NCBI RefSeq assembly: GCF_003260195.1
Contig: NZ_QEIH01000001.1
Location: forward strand, 558,001-622,000
Direction: 5' to 3'
DNA from: Lutibacter citreus
GTDB taxonomy: Bacteria; Bacteroidota; Bacteroidia; Flavobacteriales; Flavobacteriaceae
Length of the DNA stretch: 64,000 nucleotides
Part shown: positions 9,901 through 17,597 of the stretch, one piece after another
Layout: each line of letters begins with the position of its first letter
How positions within the stretch are numbered: position 1 is the stretch's first letter
The notes under the pieces: generated by a model
Seen by the model: the letters and a program-made list of their open reading frames with translations, nothing else
What the model was told of the DNA's origin: nothing
Databases searched by the model: none
Made by a program: the position numbers and the translations under genes

Positions 9901-10739
9901 AAAAAAAGGTTGATGCTAAAAATAATCCAAAAGATAAAACTACTGTTAAAGATCAGAAAGGAACCAAAGATTACGTAAAGGATCCAAATCCACCAGATGT
10001 GAGTGGTTATACAAGTAGTAGTATAAAATCCATACAACGAGTAGCAAACAAATTTAAAGCAAGAATAATAACAAGACCTACTACTGGGGCTGCCAGAAGA
10101 TTATTGAATTCAGGTGAGGCGGTACCTAAAAAAATGTTTGTAAAAAACAAAACAATTAATGCTTTGGATACTTTTTTGGGTGCTTCAAAGAAAAATATAG
10201 GAAAGGTTGGAAGTTTCAAGCCAAAACTTTCAAGGCAACAGATAAAGAAATTACCTAAAGCGATGCGCCGAGAAATTGTTAAAAGATATAGACAAAGAAG
10301 TGCAGAGTATACAGATCAGGCTCAACATATTATTGAAAATTATGACAAACTTTATGTTAAAAAAGGAGTTGTTTATGACAGATTAACGGGTAAACCATTT
10401 ACAGGTGATATTGATGTATTTGATATAAGAGGTGCTAACGGACAAAAATTACCTCCGGAAAGGATTAATAAAATAATTAATGAATTAAGAAAATCAAATG
10501 TTAAAACTAATATTGAACATGGGGCACATGTAGAATGGGATTGGAGAAGTATAAAAGATCCAAACGATAGAAGAATTGCAAAAGAAATCTACGAAAAAAT
10601 AATAGGAACTCATACCATGGATGGGGATAAATCTATAGCACAAAATGTTAGTAAAAAAGGTAAAAAAGAGTCTTTAGTTCAATTTGATCCAGGGACTTCT
10701 AAAGGTGTGAAAATTAAAAGTGTATTGTACAAAGGATAA
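6996..10739 (+). CDS. Exported multidomain protein with C-terminal toxin-like (CyaA/ExoY-type cyclase-like) domain
   Basis: 1247 residues, first gene of a five-gene run. Residues 27-44 form a Sec signal core after a long basic n-region. Residues 45-245 are an unrecognised globular region; 248-262 are a short membrane segment (VIIGGAALGAAIVAI) followed at once by a strongly basic stretch (263-285). Residues about 290-740 look like several beta-sandwich repeats. About 745-930 are helical with two hydrophobic patches (829-850, 913-928), then a Lys-rich linker. The last ~240 residues hold K1045 and K1052 (seven apart), D1138-x-D1140 in TGDIDVFDI, and H1175-G-A-H. The same order and spacing of K/K, D-x-D and H-G marks adenylate-cyclase toxins (CyaA K58/K65, D188/D190, H298). 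The asparagine six residues after His is replaced by W1181, and spacings between motifs are shorter, so the activity is inferred. No T9SS C-terminal domain, PAAR or Rhs repeat is seen. Start is the first of two ATGs (6996, 7002). Confidence 0.7.
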   Translation: MVMKIFQISSLYSNSSFFHSSKRCFKLSLLLFIGLFLGVNSLYGQSWDRFPTESEIKQVKNKYISNQKNIINKKSRGSEGYTDETIIESIEFSSPIKHHRRDLLEKTRQPYEVSGCSRFNISGLVYAVKITEKRTITYDNIPIWGKNRGKKDIHYYHMFGQPYLSYEYDTESFYLNDGGYFLVSKYPDPENVSIGQAYNDLRNEIIKGDIAPGFAPKLDIILNENSSPSSEQDPAYPDSEDDEFPWEVIIGGAALGAAIVAIRKRLKKSKNSKKKSEKDEEKAGYVLQLNKEEFSLKPNESKTLTAKVWKITEKGKSLANATIKIQNSEKALKVMPFSAVGTLNSQLSLKDKPKENQFYITVTASVDGHSYQKQVRINAGMQNRLIIETAPGNTRSLRPNIDQNLTCFAQVVDADDNDIPELTKKIKFDNSKDRWVDLLDEGPYFDEGWAAILVGASDPKGEYDISHPPKSVTLDIYVEYKEEEKDIRLENNLEIQLLDCMLETNLEDITFPVSEEKSEVTCKAFIENCDGEIPWKFKAIYMKDYETPDSEPLTEIAIEEVSETKVNITLTGPIIEPKEGEKYLRKLFVISAQQKEEKPLERHIYVMVTKEGLFIESGVTKNNEITFLAKGDFKDKLEFSLNWYNPETDQMEVDKKALQNLSFELVSDNKVEKNINTVLEPKLYFEKFITTMHHGYYSIEVPNKFPGFGDVYNLKYLVKAPVSNTENPKAFEQIITLKVQSYGMGDKFPAWEKAYNDCKTTIYDYFKDSKERNKLLDMLERNKDKFDVEGMVAFRKKIWLIAHDLMINEAEKYISEANSYDAIIDTLEWVVWMGDIAFQVVVSTYLGPFTGFGASTFKEITLTGYGMVIEGKSVDDFIDAQISSFKEVLFSVAKGGVINTRNIEKIYKGNKIKVWAIYAVATFAISYGRTKSIPEAAKMTARQLRDELIIVFLNGQVQKGQARLKAENEKKVDAKNNPKDKTTVKDQKGTKDYVKDPNPPDVSGYTSSSIKSIQRVANKFKARIITRPTTGAARRLLNSGEAVPKKMFVKNKTINALDTFLGASKKNIGKVGSFKPKLSRQQIKKLPKAMRREIVKRYRQRSAEYTDQAQHIIENYDKLYVKKGVVYDRLTGKPFTGDIDVFDIRGANGQKLPPERINKIINELRKSNVKTNIEHGAHVEWDWRSIKDPNDRRIAKEIYEKIIGTHTMDGDKSIAQNVSKKGKKESLVQFDPGTSKGVKIKSVLYKG

Positions 10740-10748
10740 TTACTATAT

Positions 10749-11681
10749 ATGAAGACTGAAAAAATCACAATTGAAGAAAGAAATAAAATTATTGCAACAA
10801 TCTTTCAACTCAGAAAAAAAATGGAAGAGTTTTCCTTTGAAATGGAAAACAATTCTGATGATGAGATTGTACAAGAGTATTTAATGAAGAAGCTTGATAA
10901 AACAGCAACTGAGCTCGAAGAAGTAGAGAGTCAATATATACAGGGGTTAGTTTATAAAATAATATCGCGTTGTCCTTTTTCTAATGAACCTTTTGGACTT
11001 TCTATTGATACTTTTGGATTGGATGGTCCCTGGTGGGTTTCTGAACAACCTGTAAGAGGAATTGAAGAAGAGATCAAGACCTTTTTTGCAATAACAGGAA
11101 GTATTTCGATTCTCGATGAACTTCCCGAAGTCTCATTTTCCATGAAACCTGGGCCAGCAGTACCCTGGGTTTCTCCAAGACTTTTAAATGATGAAAATAT
11201 TATTGCTGTTTTATCTCATATTAAGATTGGAATCTATGATGCTTACCCTATCGTTTACTATTCAAAAGATAAAACTTTAGAAATAGAACGAATTAATACT
11301 TGGGGAACTAATGAATATTTGGCTGAGGACATTGATGGATTAGCTGTTATGGGCAGTACTTTTGATGATGAAGAGGAATATGATTTTGATATTGCTTCCT
11401 GGATTAAAAAAGGAAAATTAAAATGGATCTCTATTGATGATGAATCCTTAGAACTTCATAATACAATTGCAGATTGTCCATATTTAGATCTTTCTGGTTA
11501 TCATTATCCAGTTCATATTCAGAATAAAATTTCAACAAATTGTATGATTATTTTAGAATATGATGATGACGATATTAATAATGATGAGATGGAAAAAAGG
11601 CCAAAATTCTGTGCTAACTGCGGAACTCCAGTAATAAAAGATTCTAAATTTTGTGCAAATTGTGGTAATAAATTAAACTAA
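10749..11681 (+). CDS. Candidate immunity protein with C-terminal double-CxxC zinc ribbon
   Basis: 310 residues, starting 9 bases after the toxin-like gene, so almost certainly co-transcribed and probably translationally coupled. No signal peptide or membrane segment is seen, so it should be cytosolic. Residues 1-60 are a charged helical, possibly coiled-coil region. The middle (about 70-270) is an unrecognised acidic domain with a conserved-looking patch CPFSNEPFGLSIDTFGLDG around residues 75-95. The C-terminus holds a four-cysteine zinc ribbon, C288-x2-C291 and C302-x2-C305, in the form KFCANCG twice. The position directly behind a toxin-like C-terminus and the acidic composition suggest an antitoxin/immunity role against a basic toxin domain; that is inference from context only. 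The ribbon is shared with the next three genes. Confidence 0.6.
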   Translation: MKTEKITIEERNKIIATIFQLRKKMEEFSFEMENNSDDEIVQEYLMKKLDKTATELEEVESQYIQGLVYKIISRCPFSNEPFGLSIDTFGLDGPWWVSEQPVRGIEEEIKTFFAITGSISILDELPEVSFSMKPGPAVPWVSPRLLNDENIIAVLSHIKIGIYDAYPIVYYSKDKTLEIERINTWGTNEYLAEDIDGLAVMGSTFDDEEEYDFDIASWIKKGKLKWISIDDESLELHNTIADCPYLDLSGYHYPVHIQNKISTNCMIILEYDDDDINNDEMEKRPKFCANCGTPVIKDSKFCANCGNKLN

Positions 11682-11692
11682 AATATAAAGCT

Positions 11693-12334
11693 ATGGCATA
11701 CTGTACTAATTGTGGAACTGATAATAAAAATAATTCTAAATTCTGTCCAAATTGTGGAATGGAAATAACAGTAGATTCTGATAAGAACAAAAGAAGACCA
11801 CCTCCAAAAAGAAAAATGCAAAAAGGTGTGGTAAAAAGCTTAGAAGATAGTGTGAAAAACACAATTGGGAATAAGGCTAAAGCATTTGTAGGAGATGAAG
11901 CTAAAAATATTATTGAAGAAGGGTTTTCTAAATCTAACAATAATGCATCTAAATCTCAAATTGATATAGAAAATGAAGGTAGAAATTTAGAAAAAACGGG
12001 AAGATCTACGAAAGGTCAAAAATGGATGCTTTTTTATATTGTTGTGAATGTACTTCTTGTACTTTTTAATTCTGGAAGCAATGAAATTACCGGGATTCTT
12101 ATTTTTTCGGCAATAGTTGGGGCTATTTATTTTTTCCGTAAGAAAAAGGAAAAACCTTTTAATATAATCGCAAAGATAGTTTTGGTGTTACAAGCAATTC
12201 TTGCTTTTTCATATTTAATGCAATTGATTGAATTTATAGGCTCGGATGTTTTTTACTTAATTGTTATTGTGTGTTTAGTGTTGTTAATTATTATAAATGT
12301 GAAACTTATTATTAGTGGTAACAAAAAAAGTTAG
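11693..12334 (+). CDS. Zinc-ribbon membrane protein, four predicted membrane helices
   Basis: 213 residues. The N-terminal zinc ribbon has C4-x2-C7 and C18-x2-C21. Residues 30-110 are a charged, probably disordered or helical cytosolic linker. Four hydrophobic segments follow at about 111-126, 132-148, 157-177 and 184-207, ending in a short basic tail. No enzyme motif is visible. It starts 11 bases after the candidate immunity gene and ends 5 bases before the next zinc-ribbon gene, so it belongs to the same operon. The ribbon is nearly the same as in the neighbours, which suggests a shared interaction or a family expanded by local duplication. Function unknown. Confidence 0.75.
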   Translation: MAYCTNCGTDNKNNSKFCPNCGMEITVDSDKNKRRPPPKRKMQKGVVKSLEDSVKNTIGNKAKAFVGDEAKNIIEEGFSKSNNNASKSQIDIENEGRNLEKTGRSTKGQKWMLFYIVVNVLLVLFNSGSNEITGILIFSAIVGAIYFFRKKKEKPFNIIAKIVLVLQAILAFSYLMQLIEFIGSDVFYLIVIVCLVLLIIINVKLIISGNKKS

Positions 12335-12339
12335 TTATT

Positions 12340-12909
12340 ATGGAATCAAATAATTGTCCAAATTGTGGAACTAAAATCCAAGGAAAAACAAAATTTTGCA
12401 CCAATTGTGGTGCTTCACTAAAAAGCAGTAACAATCAAAATAATGCTAAAAAAAATGCAGAAGTAAATCTTGTTGAAGAAAGTTTAAACCAACCAAATAA
12501 AGGAAAGAGACTTTCAATAGCATTCTTAGGTATAGTTGTTTTAACGGTACTGTTTTTTATTGGAAAATCTTTTTTAAAGGATGTAGATTCCTCAGAAAAG
12601 CCATTTTCACCAATTGAGCAGTTAACAAAATTAGAAGGTAAATGGTATGATCCCGCTGGAATTATTTTAGAAGAAAAAGAAGCCGTAATTATTTTAACTA
12701 GAAAAGACAATATTGTTGTAGGAAAAGATGAAAATGGTTTGTTCGAAGCCAAAATAACTCCATTTGGTTCAAATAATTATCAAGCAATAGTTCACTTAAG
12801 GGGTGTAAAAGGTGATTTTGCATTACATTTTTATGAGGAAGAAAACAAATTGGTGTTTTTTAGCACCTTAACAAAAAGCAGTTGGAATATTAAAAAACTA
12901 AAGAAATAA
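12340..12909 (+). CDS. Zinc-ribbon single-pass membrane protein with extracytoplasmic beta domain
   Basis: 189 residues. The zinc ribbon at the N-terminus has C6-x2-C9 and C20-x2-C23. After a polar linker there is one membrane segment at about 58-76 preceded by KGKR, predicting ribbon inside and C-terminus outside. The remaining ~105 residues look like a small beta domain (LEGKWYDPAG...) slightly reminiscent of lipocalin-like folds, but I cannot assign it. It sits between two other zinc-ribbon membrane genes with gaps of 5 and 4 bases, so it is part of the operon beginning at 6996. A sensor or accessory role is possible; no function can be read from the sequence. Confidence 0.75.
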   Translation: MESNNCPNCGTKIQGKTKFCTNCGASLKSSNNQNNAKKNAEVNLVEESLNQPNKGKRLSIAFLGIVVLTVLFFIGKSFLKDVDSSEKPFSPIEQLTKLEGKWYDPAGIILEEKEAVIILTRKDNIVVGKDENGLFEAKITPFGSNNYQAIVHLRGVKGDFALHFYEEENKLVFFSTLTKSSWNIKKLKK

Positions 12910-12913
12910 ACTT

Positions 12914-13807
12914 ATGAAGTTTTGTAAAAATTGTGGACAAGAATTAGACGAAAACTCAAAATTTTGCAACAATTGTGGTGAGAAGGTTAAAAATATTAAG
13001 AAAAATAAGGAAACACCTAAACCAATAGAGCAAAAATTAGATAAGCAAAATTATGTTGATATAAATAAAAGCGAGATAAATAAAATAAATCAGGTAATTA
13101 AGCTACAAAACAATCAAACATCCATTGTTAAAAAATCTTGGTATGCTGCTGGTTTTTTTGCATTTGTGGTAGTAGTGGCAATTATGGATTTTGATAGTTT
13201 ACCAATTCATCCAGCTATTGTAATGCTTTCAATATTCTTTTGTTTATCAGCTATAGTAATTGGGTTTATGTTTAGAAGTAGAGAAAAAAAATTACAATCT
13301 TTAATATCTGGTGAAAAATTATTAGCTGCTTGGACTTTATCTGATTTAGAAAAAAGAAACTATGTTAATTTCTTATTTGAAAACGAAAAGTCAAAAAATA
13401 AAGGTATTCTGTTAGTAATTTCATTTCTTTCAGTTATAATTTTTGGAATATTTATTTTAGTTATTGATGAAGGAAAATTAGCCATGTTTTTTGTCTTAAT
13501 TGGTCTCATTGTCTTTTTATCATTTTTTGCCTTCGGAATGCCATTTTATTATAAAAATAGGAATCTGAAAAATGATGGAAAAATATTAATAGGAAAAAAA
13601 TTCGTATATATAAATGGTTTTTTTCATAATTGGGATTTTCCACTTTCAGGAATTAAAAAAGTTAAGATTATAAAAGAACCGTTTTATGGTTTATATATAA
13701 AGTATTATTATACAGATAGGACTTTTACAAATACTGAAGAATTGAATATTCCAGCTTCAGAATGGATAGACTTATCTCCGTTAGCAGCAGCGTTAAACAA
13801 AAAGTAG
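12914..13807 (+). CDS. Zinc-ribbon membrane protein with four helices and C-terminal PH-like domain
   Basis: 297 residues, last gene of the zinc-ribbon run. C4-x2-C7 and C18-x2-C21 form the ribbon. Membrane segments lie at about 77-92, 99-120, 164-184 and 189-212. Between the two pairs is a ~43-residue polar loop (GEKLLAAWTLSDLEKRNY), and after the last helix a ~80-residue beta-rich tail that reads like bacterial PH-type domains. By the positive-inside pattern ribbon, loop and tail would all be cytosolic. It ends 163 bases before trkH, which is convergent. That gap holds only an imperfect hairpin near 13903-13935 that may act as a weak terminator. Confidence 0.75.
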   Translation: MKFCKNCGQELDENSKFCNNCGEKVKNIKKNKETPKPIEQKLDKQNYVDINKSEINKINQVIKLQNNQTSIVKKSWYAAGFFAFVVVVAIMDFDSLPIHPAIVMLSIFFCLSAIVIGFMFRSREKKLQSLISGEKLLAAWTLSDLEKRNYVNFLFENEKSKNKGILLVISFLSVIIFGIFILVIDEGKLAMFFVLIGLIVFLSFFAFGMPFYYKNRNLKNDGKILIGKKFVYINGFFHNWDFPLSGIKKVKIIKEPFYGLYIKYYYTDRTFTNTEELNIPASEWIDLSPLAAALNKK

Positions 13808-13970
13808 TTCAATAAAAAATAAAAGGGCTTATTCATTAAAAATTTGATAAATCAAAAGATGATATTATTTTTTGTAACACATGTAGTTTTATGCATAAAA
13901 TAGAAGAACACATTTTTAAAAATTGTGTGTGCTCTTTATTGAAATAAAAATAAATAGTTGGTATTTATAA

Positions 13971-15470
13971 TTAACATTTCTTCCAGAAAAATGGTGTAAA
14001 TAATATTAAAACGGTAAACAATTCTAATCTACCAATTAGCATTAAAAAAGAACAAGTCCATTTAGCCGGAATTGATAAATGTGAAAAATTATCAACAGGA
14101 CTTACCGTTCCAACTGCCGGACCAATATTACCTAGTGATGATGCTGCAGCTCCCATTGCAGAAATAAAATCTAGACCGAAAATTGCTAAAATTATTGAGC
14201 TAACTATAAATATTCCCATATACAATACAAAAAAGGAAAGTATGTTAAATACAATATTTTGTTGTACACGAGCACCATCATAACGCAATGGTAAAATTGC
14301 ATTAGGGTGTAGTAATTTTTTAAACTCTAAAATACTATTTTTTATAATTACAATATGTCTTACAATTTTAACACCTCCACTGGTAGAACCTGCAGAACCT
14401 CCTATAAAAAATAATGAAAACATTAGTATTGTACCAATGGAACTCCACATTGTAAAATCAGCAGAAACAAAACCTGTTGTTGTAAGTACTGAAACTACTT
14501 GAAAAGATGCGTGCCTAAAAGCACTTTCAACTTTTCCCCAAGGTTCTGGATGATGAATAGTTGTTACTAAATTTGGATCTCTATAATTTAAAATTATTAC
14601 AGTAAGTACTAAGGTAAAACCAATAACACCAAAAAAGTAATATCTAAATTCTTCACTTTTAAAAACTTTTTGAATTTTACCTTTTAATGCAAAATAAGTA
14701 AGCACAAAATTAGCTCCAGCAATAAACATAAATATTGTTATTATGTATTGAATTATTGGGAAATTATTATAATATGCTACACTTGCATTTTTAGTAGAGA
14801 AACCACCTGTGCTCATAGTTGCCATTGCATGGTTAATGGCATCAAACCAAGTCATACCTGCAAATTTCAGTAGAAAAAATTCAGTAAATGTTAATGAAAA
14901 ATAGATTAACCAAAGCCTTTTGGCTGTTTCAGTAATTCTTGGGTGCATTTTATCTGCACTTGGTCCTGGAGCTTCAGCCATAAATAACTGCATACCTCCA
15001 ATACCTAATAAAGGTAATATGGCAACTGTTAAAACAATAATTCCCATTCCACCAATCCAATGGGTTGCACTTCGCCAAAATAATATTCCTTTTGGCATAG
15101 ATTCTATGTCTGTTAATATAGAGGATCCAGTAGTTGAATATCCTGAGATAGTTTCAAAAAAGGCATCGGTGAATTGAGGGATTGTATTAGTGAAAGTGTA
15201 TGGTAAAGCACCCGTAAAAGAGAGCATTAACCATCCTAAGGTTACAATAATATAACCTTCTTTTTTTCCTAAGTTTTTTTTAGCATTTCTATTAGTAAAC
15301 CAAAGAGAAAAGCCTAATACTATAGTTGTTATACCAGCGTATAAAATTCCCCATTTAGATTCTTCATCATAGTAAATACTAAAAGGCACAGCAATTAGCA
15401 TAAACAATCCGTTAAGCATAGATATTAAACCTAAGAAACTAATTATAATTTTAATGTTAAGTTGTTTCAT
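13971..15470 (-). CDS. trkH: TrkH-type potassium uptake channel subunit
   Basis: 499 residues, polytopic. The four pore-loop signatures of the SKT superfamily are visible: STTGSSIL, STGGFSTK, TTTGFVSADF and SLGNIGPAVG. Each presents the central glycine of a potassium selectivity filter. The third pore region is followed by the gating-loop glycine/serine stretch GGSAGSTSGG. It moves K+ (sometimes Na+) across the inner membrane and is gated by the RCK protein TrkA. trkA lies immediately upstream with two bases between stop and start, so the two form an operon reading leftward. The C-terminus (FTPFFWKK) is complete. Convergent with the zinc-ribbon operon. Confidence 0.95.
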   Translation of the reverse strand: MKQLNIKIIISFLGLISMLNGLFMLIAVPFSIYYDEESKWGILYAGITTIVLGFSLWFTNRNAKKNLGKKEGYIIVTLGWLMLSFTGALPYTFTNTIPQFTDAFFETISGYSTTGSSILTDIESMPKGILFWRSATHWIGGMGIIVLTVAILPLLGIGGMQLFMAEAPGPSADKMHPRITETAKRLWLIYFSLTFTEFFLLKFAGMTWFDAINHAMATMSTGGFSTKNASVAYYNNFPIIQYIITIFMFIAGANFVLTYFALKGKIQKVFKSEEFRYYFFGVIGFTLVLTVIILNYRDPNLVTTIHHPEPWGKVESAFRHASFQVVSVLTTTGFVSADFTMWSSIGTILMFSLFFIGGSAGSTSGGVKIVRHIVIIKNSILEFKKLLHPNAILPLRYDGARVQQNIVFNILSFFVLYMGIFIVSSIILAIFGLDFISAMGAAASSLGNIGPAVGTVSPVDNFSHLSIPAKWTCSFLMLIGRLELFTVLILFTPFFWKKC

Positions 15471-15472
15471 TA

Positions 15473-16816
15473 TTAATTAAATAATTTTTCAACTTTATGA
15501 ATAGCTTCAGGTAAACAGAATACAACTGCTTTGTCTCCAGCTTTTATTTGAAAATCTCCAAAAGTCATATGGGCAACACCACTTCTGATAACGCCACCAA
15601 AAACAGCTTTTTTAGTAATTCTTATATTTCTCACAACATTTTTAGTAACAGGAGAATTTTCTTTTACTAAAAACTCTAAAACTTCAGCATCAACATTATG
15701 TAAGTTGGCCAGTTTTAAAACTTCACCTTTTCTTACATGTTTAAAAATAGCACTTGCGGCTAATAATTTTTTATTTATTAAAGTATCAATACCAATTGTT
15801 TGCGAAATATTTATGTAGTCCATATTTTCAACTAAAGCTATTGTTTTTTTAACACCTTTAGATTTGGCAACTAAACAGGACATTATGTTAGTTTCAGAAT
15901 TTCCTGTAACAGCAATGAAAGCATCCATTTCGGCAATATTTTCTTCTTCTAATAGCTCAACATTTCTTCCATCTCCTTTTATTACGAGAACATTTGGAAT
16001 TTTTTCAGCAACTTCAAAAGCTTTGTCTTTATTAATTTCAATAAGTTTAATATTAAAGTTGCTACAAAGGTTTCTGGCTGCTTTTACACCAATTTTTCCA
16101 CCGCCTAAAATCATAACGTCTTTAACTCCAAATTGGGTTTTACCCATTAAGGTGTATAACTCTTTTATGCTTTCTTTTGGGGCTGAAAAGTAAATTTGAT
16201 CATTTGCCTGATATACAGTGTTTCCTCGAGGAATTATAGTTTCGTCGCTATTTTCTGGTTTAATAGCAATAGTTATAAATTGTATATTTGAAAATCTTTC
16301 TCGGGCTTCTTGAACCGTTAAATTAATTAGCGGGGAATTGTAATCTAAAGTGCTTCCTAATATATTTAGTGTTCCATTTTCAAACTGAATGGTATCATTA
16401 AATGCAGATTGGTTTAAGAGCATTTTAATTTCATCAGATGCTAATTCACCTGGAGAAATCATAAAATCTATTCCAATTTCAGAAAAATCAATATCAGAAT
16501 TTTGACTAAATTCGTGATTAGAAATTCTGGCAATTGTTTTTTTTGCTCCTAATTTTTTTGCTAAAACTGAAATTGTAAAATTAGTGTTTTGAGACTCTGT
16601 TACCGCTAAAAAAATATCAGCTTGAGCAATACCAACTTCTTTTAAAAGTTTAATAGAAGTTGCATCTCCTTTTTTAGTGATAACATCAATATGACTACTG
16701 GCGTATTCTAATTTTTCAGTATCAGAATCTATTAAATAGATATCCTGAGATTCGAATGAAAGTAATTTGGCTAAATGAAATCCAACATCACCTGCACCAG
16801 CAATAATAATTTTCAT
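15473..16816 (-). CDS. trkA: TrkA potassium channel regulator, two RCK domains
   Basis: 447 residues with two tandem RCK modules. The first opens with the nucleotide-binding glycine motif GAGDVGFHLA at residues 6-15 and the second with GGGKIGVKAA near residue 235. Each is followed by an acidic residue at the end of the second strand (LIDSD, LIEINKD) and a TrkA-C domain. TrkA is a peripheral cytosolic ring that binds NAD(H)/ATP and gates TrkH, encoded immediately downstream. The gene is divergent from radC across 56 bases containing an inverted repeat (16836-16858). Length and domain order are those of full-length bacterial TrkA. Confidence 0.95.
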   Translation of the reverse strand: MKIIIAGAGDVGFHLAKLLSFESQDIYLIDSDTEKLEYASSHIDVITKKGDATSIKLLKEVGIAQADIFLAVTESQNTNFTISVLAKKLGAKKTIARISNHEFSQNSDIDFSEIGIDFMISPGELASDEIKMLLNQSAFNDTIQFENGTLNILGSTLDYNSPLINLTVQEARERFSNIQFITIAIKPENSDETIIPRGNTVYQANDQIYFSAPKESIKELYTLMGKTQFGVKDVMILGGGKIGVKAARNLCSNFNIKLIEINKDKAFEVAEKIPNVLVIKGDGRNVELLEEENIAEMDAFIAVTGNSETNIMSCLVAKSKGVKKTIALVENMDYINISQTIGIDTLINKKLLAASAIFKHVRKGEVLKLANLHNVDAEVLEFLVKENSPVTKNVVRNIRITKKAVFGGVIRSGVAHMTFGDFQIKAGDKAVVFCLPEAIHKVEKLFN

Positions 16817-16835
16817 ATACTTAATATATTTACAA

Positions 16836-16858
16836 CAAAGATATTACTCTTATCTTTG
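16836..16858. promoter_or_regulatory. Perfect 8-bp inverted repeat in trkA/radC divergent promoter
   Basis: CAAAGATA and TATCTTTG face each other across 7 bases. Read outward, each arm is a TAnnTTTG box, the -7 element of Bacteroidota promoters: the right arm for radC (ATG at 16873) and the left arm for trkA (ATG at 16816). No good TTG -33 element is seen at the usual distance, so it could also be an operator. Confidence 0.5.
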
Positions 16859-16872
16859 AAAAAAAAATTGAT

Positions 16873-17571
16873 ATGGAATATAGTAAGAAAACCCTTTCGA
16901 TAAAATCGTGGGCAGAAGATGATAGGCCCCGTGAAAAATTATTACTTAAAGGAAAGGCTTCATTATCAGATGCTGAATTAATAGCTATTTTAATTGGGTC
17001 GGGGAGTAGAAATGAAACAGCTGTAGATTTGGCTAAGAAAATTTTAAATTCAATAGAAAATAATTTAAATAGGTTAGGGAAATTATCAGTTTCAGAATTA
17101 CAAAAATTTAAAGGAATTGGTGAAGCAAAAGCAATTTCAATAATAACAGCTTTAGAACTAGGGAGAAGAAGAAGGTTGGAAGAAGCACTAGAGGTACCAA
17201 AAATAAAAAGTAGTAAAACAGTGTTTAATTTAATGCAACCAATAATTGGTGAATTACAACATGAAGAATTTTGGATAGTTTTTTTGAATAATTCTAATAA
17301 GGTTTTATTAAAGTACCAGATGAGTAAAGGTGGTTTAACAGGCACTTTGGTTGATGTTAGATTGGTTTTTAAAAAAGCAATTGAACTGTATGCAACAGCT
17401 ATTATATTATGTCACAATCATCCTTCAGGGAAATTGCAACCCAGCAATGCAGACAAAATGATAACAAACAAATTAAAACAAGCAGGAGAAACACTTGATG
17501 TTAAAGTATTAGATCATATAATTATAACCGAAAATGCGTACTTTAGCTTTGCAGATGAAAGTTTAATATAA
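16873..17571 (+). CDS. radC: RadC family JAB/MPN-domain protein
   Basis: 232 residues, the usual RadC length. Residues 1-110 are the helix-hairpin-helix N-terminal part (LLLKGKASLSDAELIAILIGSG, then KFKGIGEAKA). The JAMM metal-binding motif is complete: H181-N-H183-P-S-G, S191 and D194. The family was once linked to DNA repair, but its real substrate is unsettled; RadC-like proteins are often carried by mobile elements, while this copy sits among housekeeping genes. It starts shortly after a possible TATCTTTG promoter box. It may be read together with the downstream polysaccharide genes, as only 26 bases separate them. Confidence 0.95.
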   Translation: MEYSKKTLSIKSWAEDDRPREKLLLKGKASLSDAELIAILIGSGSRNETAVDLAKKILNSIENNLNRLGKLSVSELQKFKGIGEAKAISIITALELGRRRRLEEALEVPKIKSSKTVFNLMQPIIGELQHEEFWIVFLNNSNKVLLKYQMSKGGLTGTLVDVRLVFKKAIELYATAIILCHNHPSGKLQPSNADKMITNKLKQAGETLDVKVLDHIIITENAYFSFADESLI

Positions 17572-17597
17572 TTAGACCAATATTTATAAAAAAATAA

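Noticed and set aside
6996..10739. Type IX secretion substrate, PAAR or Rhs toxin assignment
   Set aside because: No T9SS C-terminal sorting domain, PAAR motif or YD repeats were found, so the export route is left open.
13903..13935. Hairpin between the zinc-ribbon operon and trkH
   Set aside because: Arms around AAGA-CACA are short with a mismatch and a long loop; too weak to list as a terminator.
16830..17345. Open frame of 171 codons on the minus strand opposite radC
   Set aside because: It is fully antisense to a gene with intact RadC motifs, has Leu/Ser/Phe-rich composition typical of reversed AT-rich coding DNA, and no family motif.
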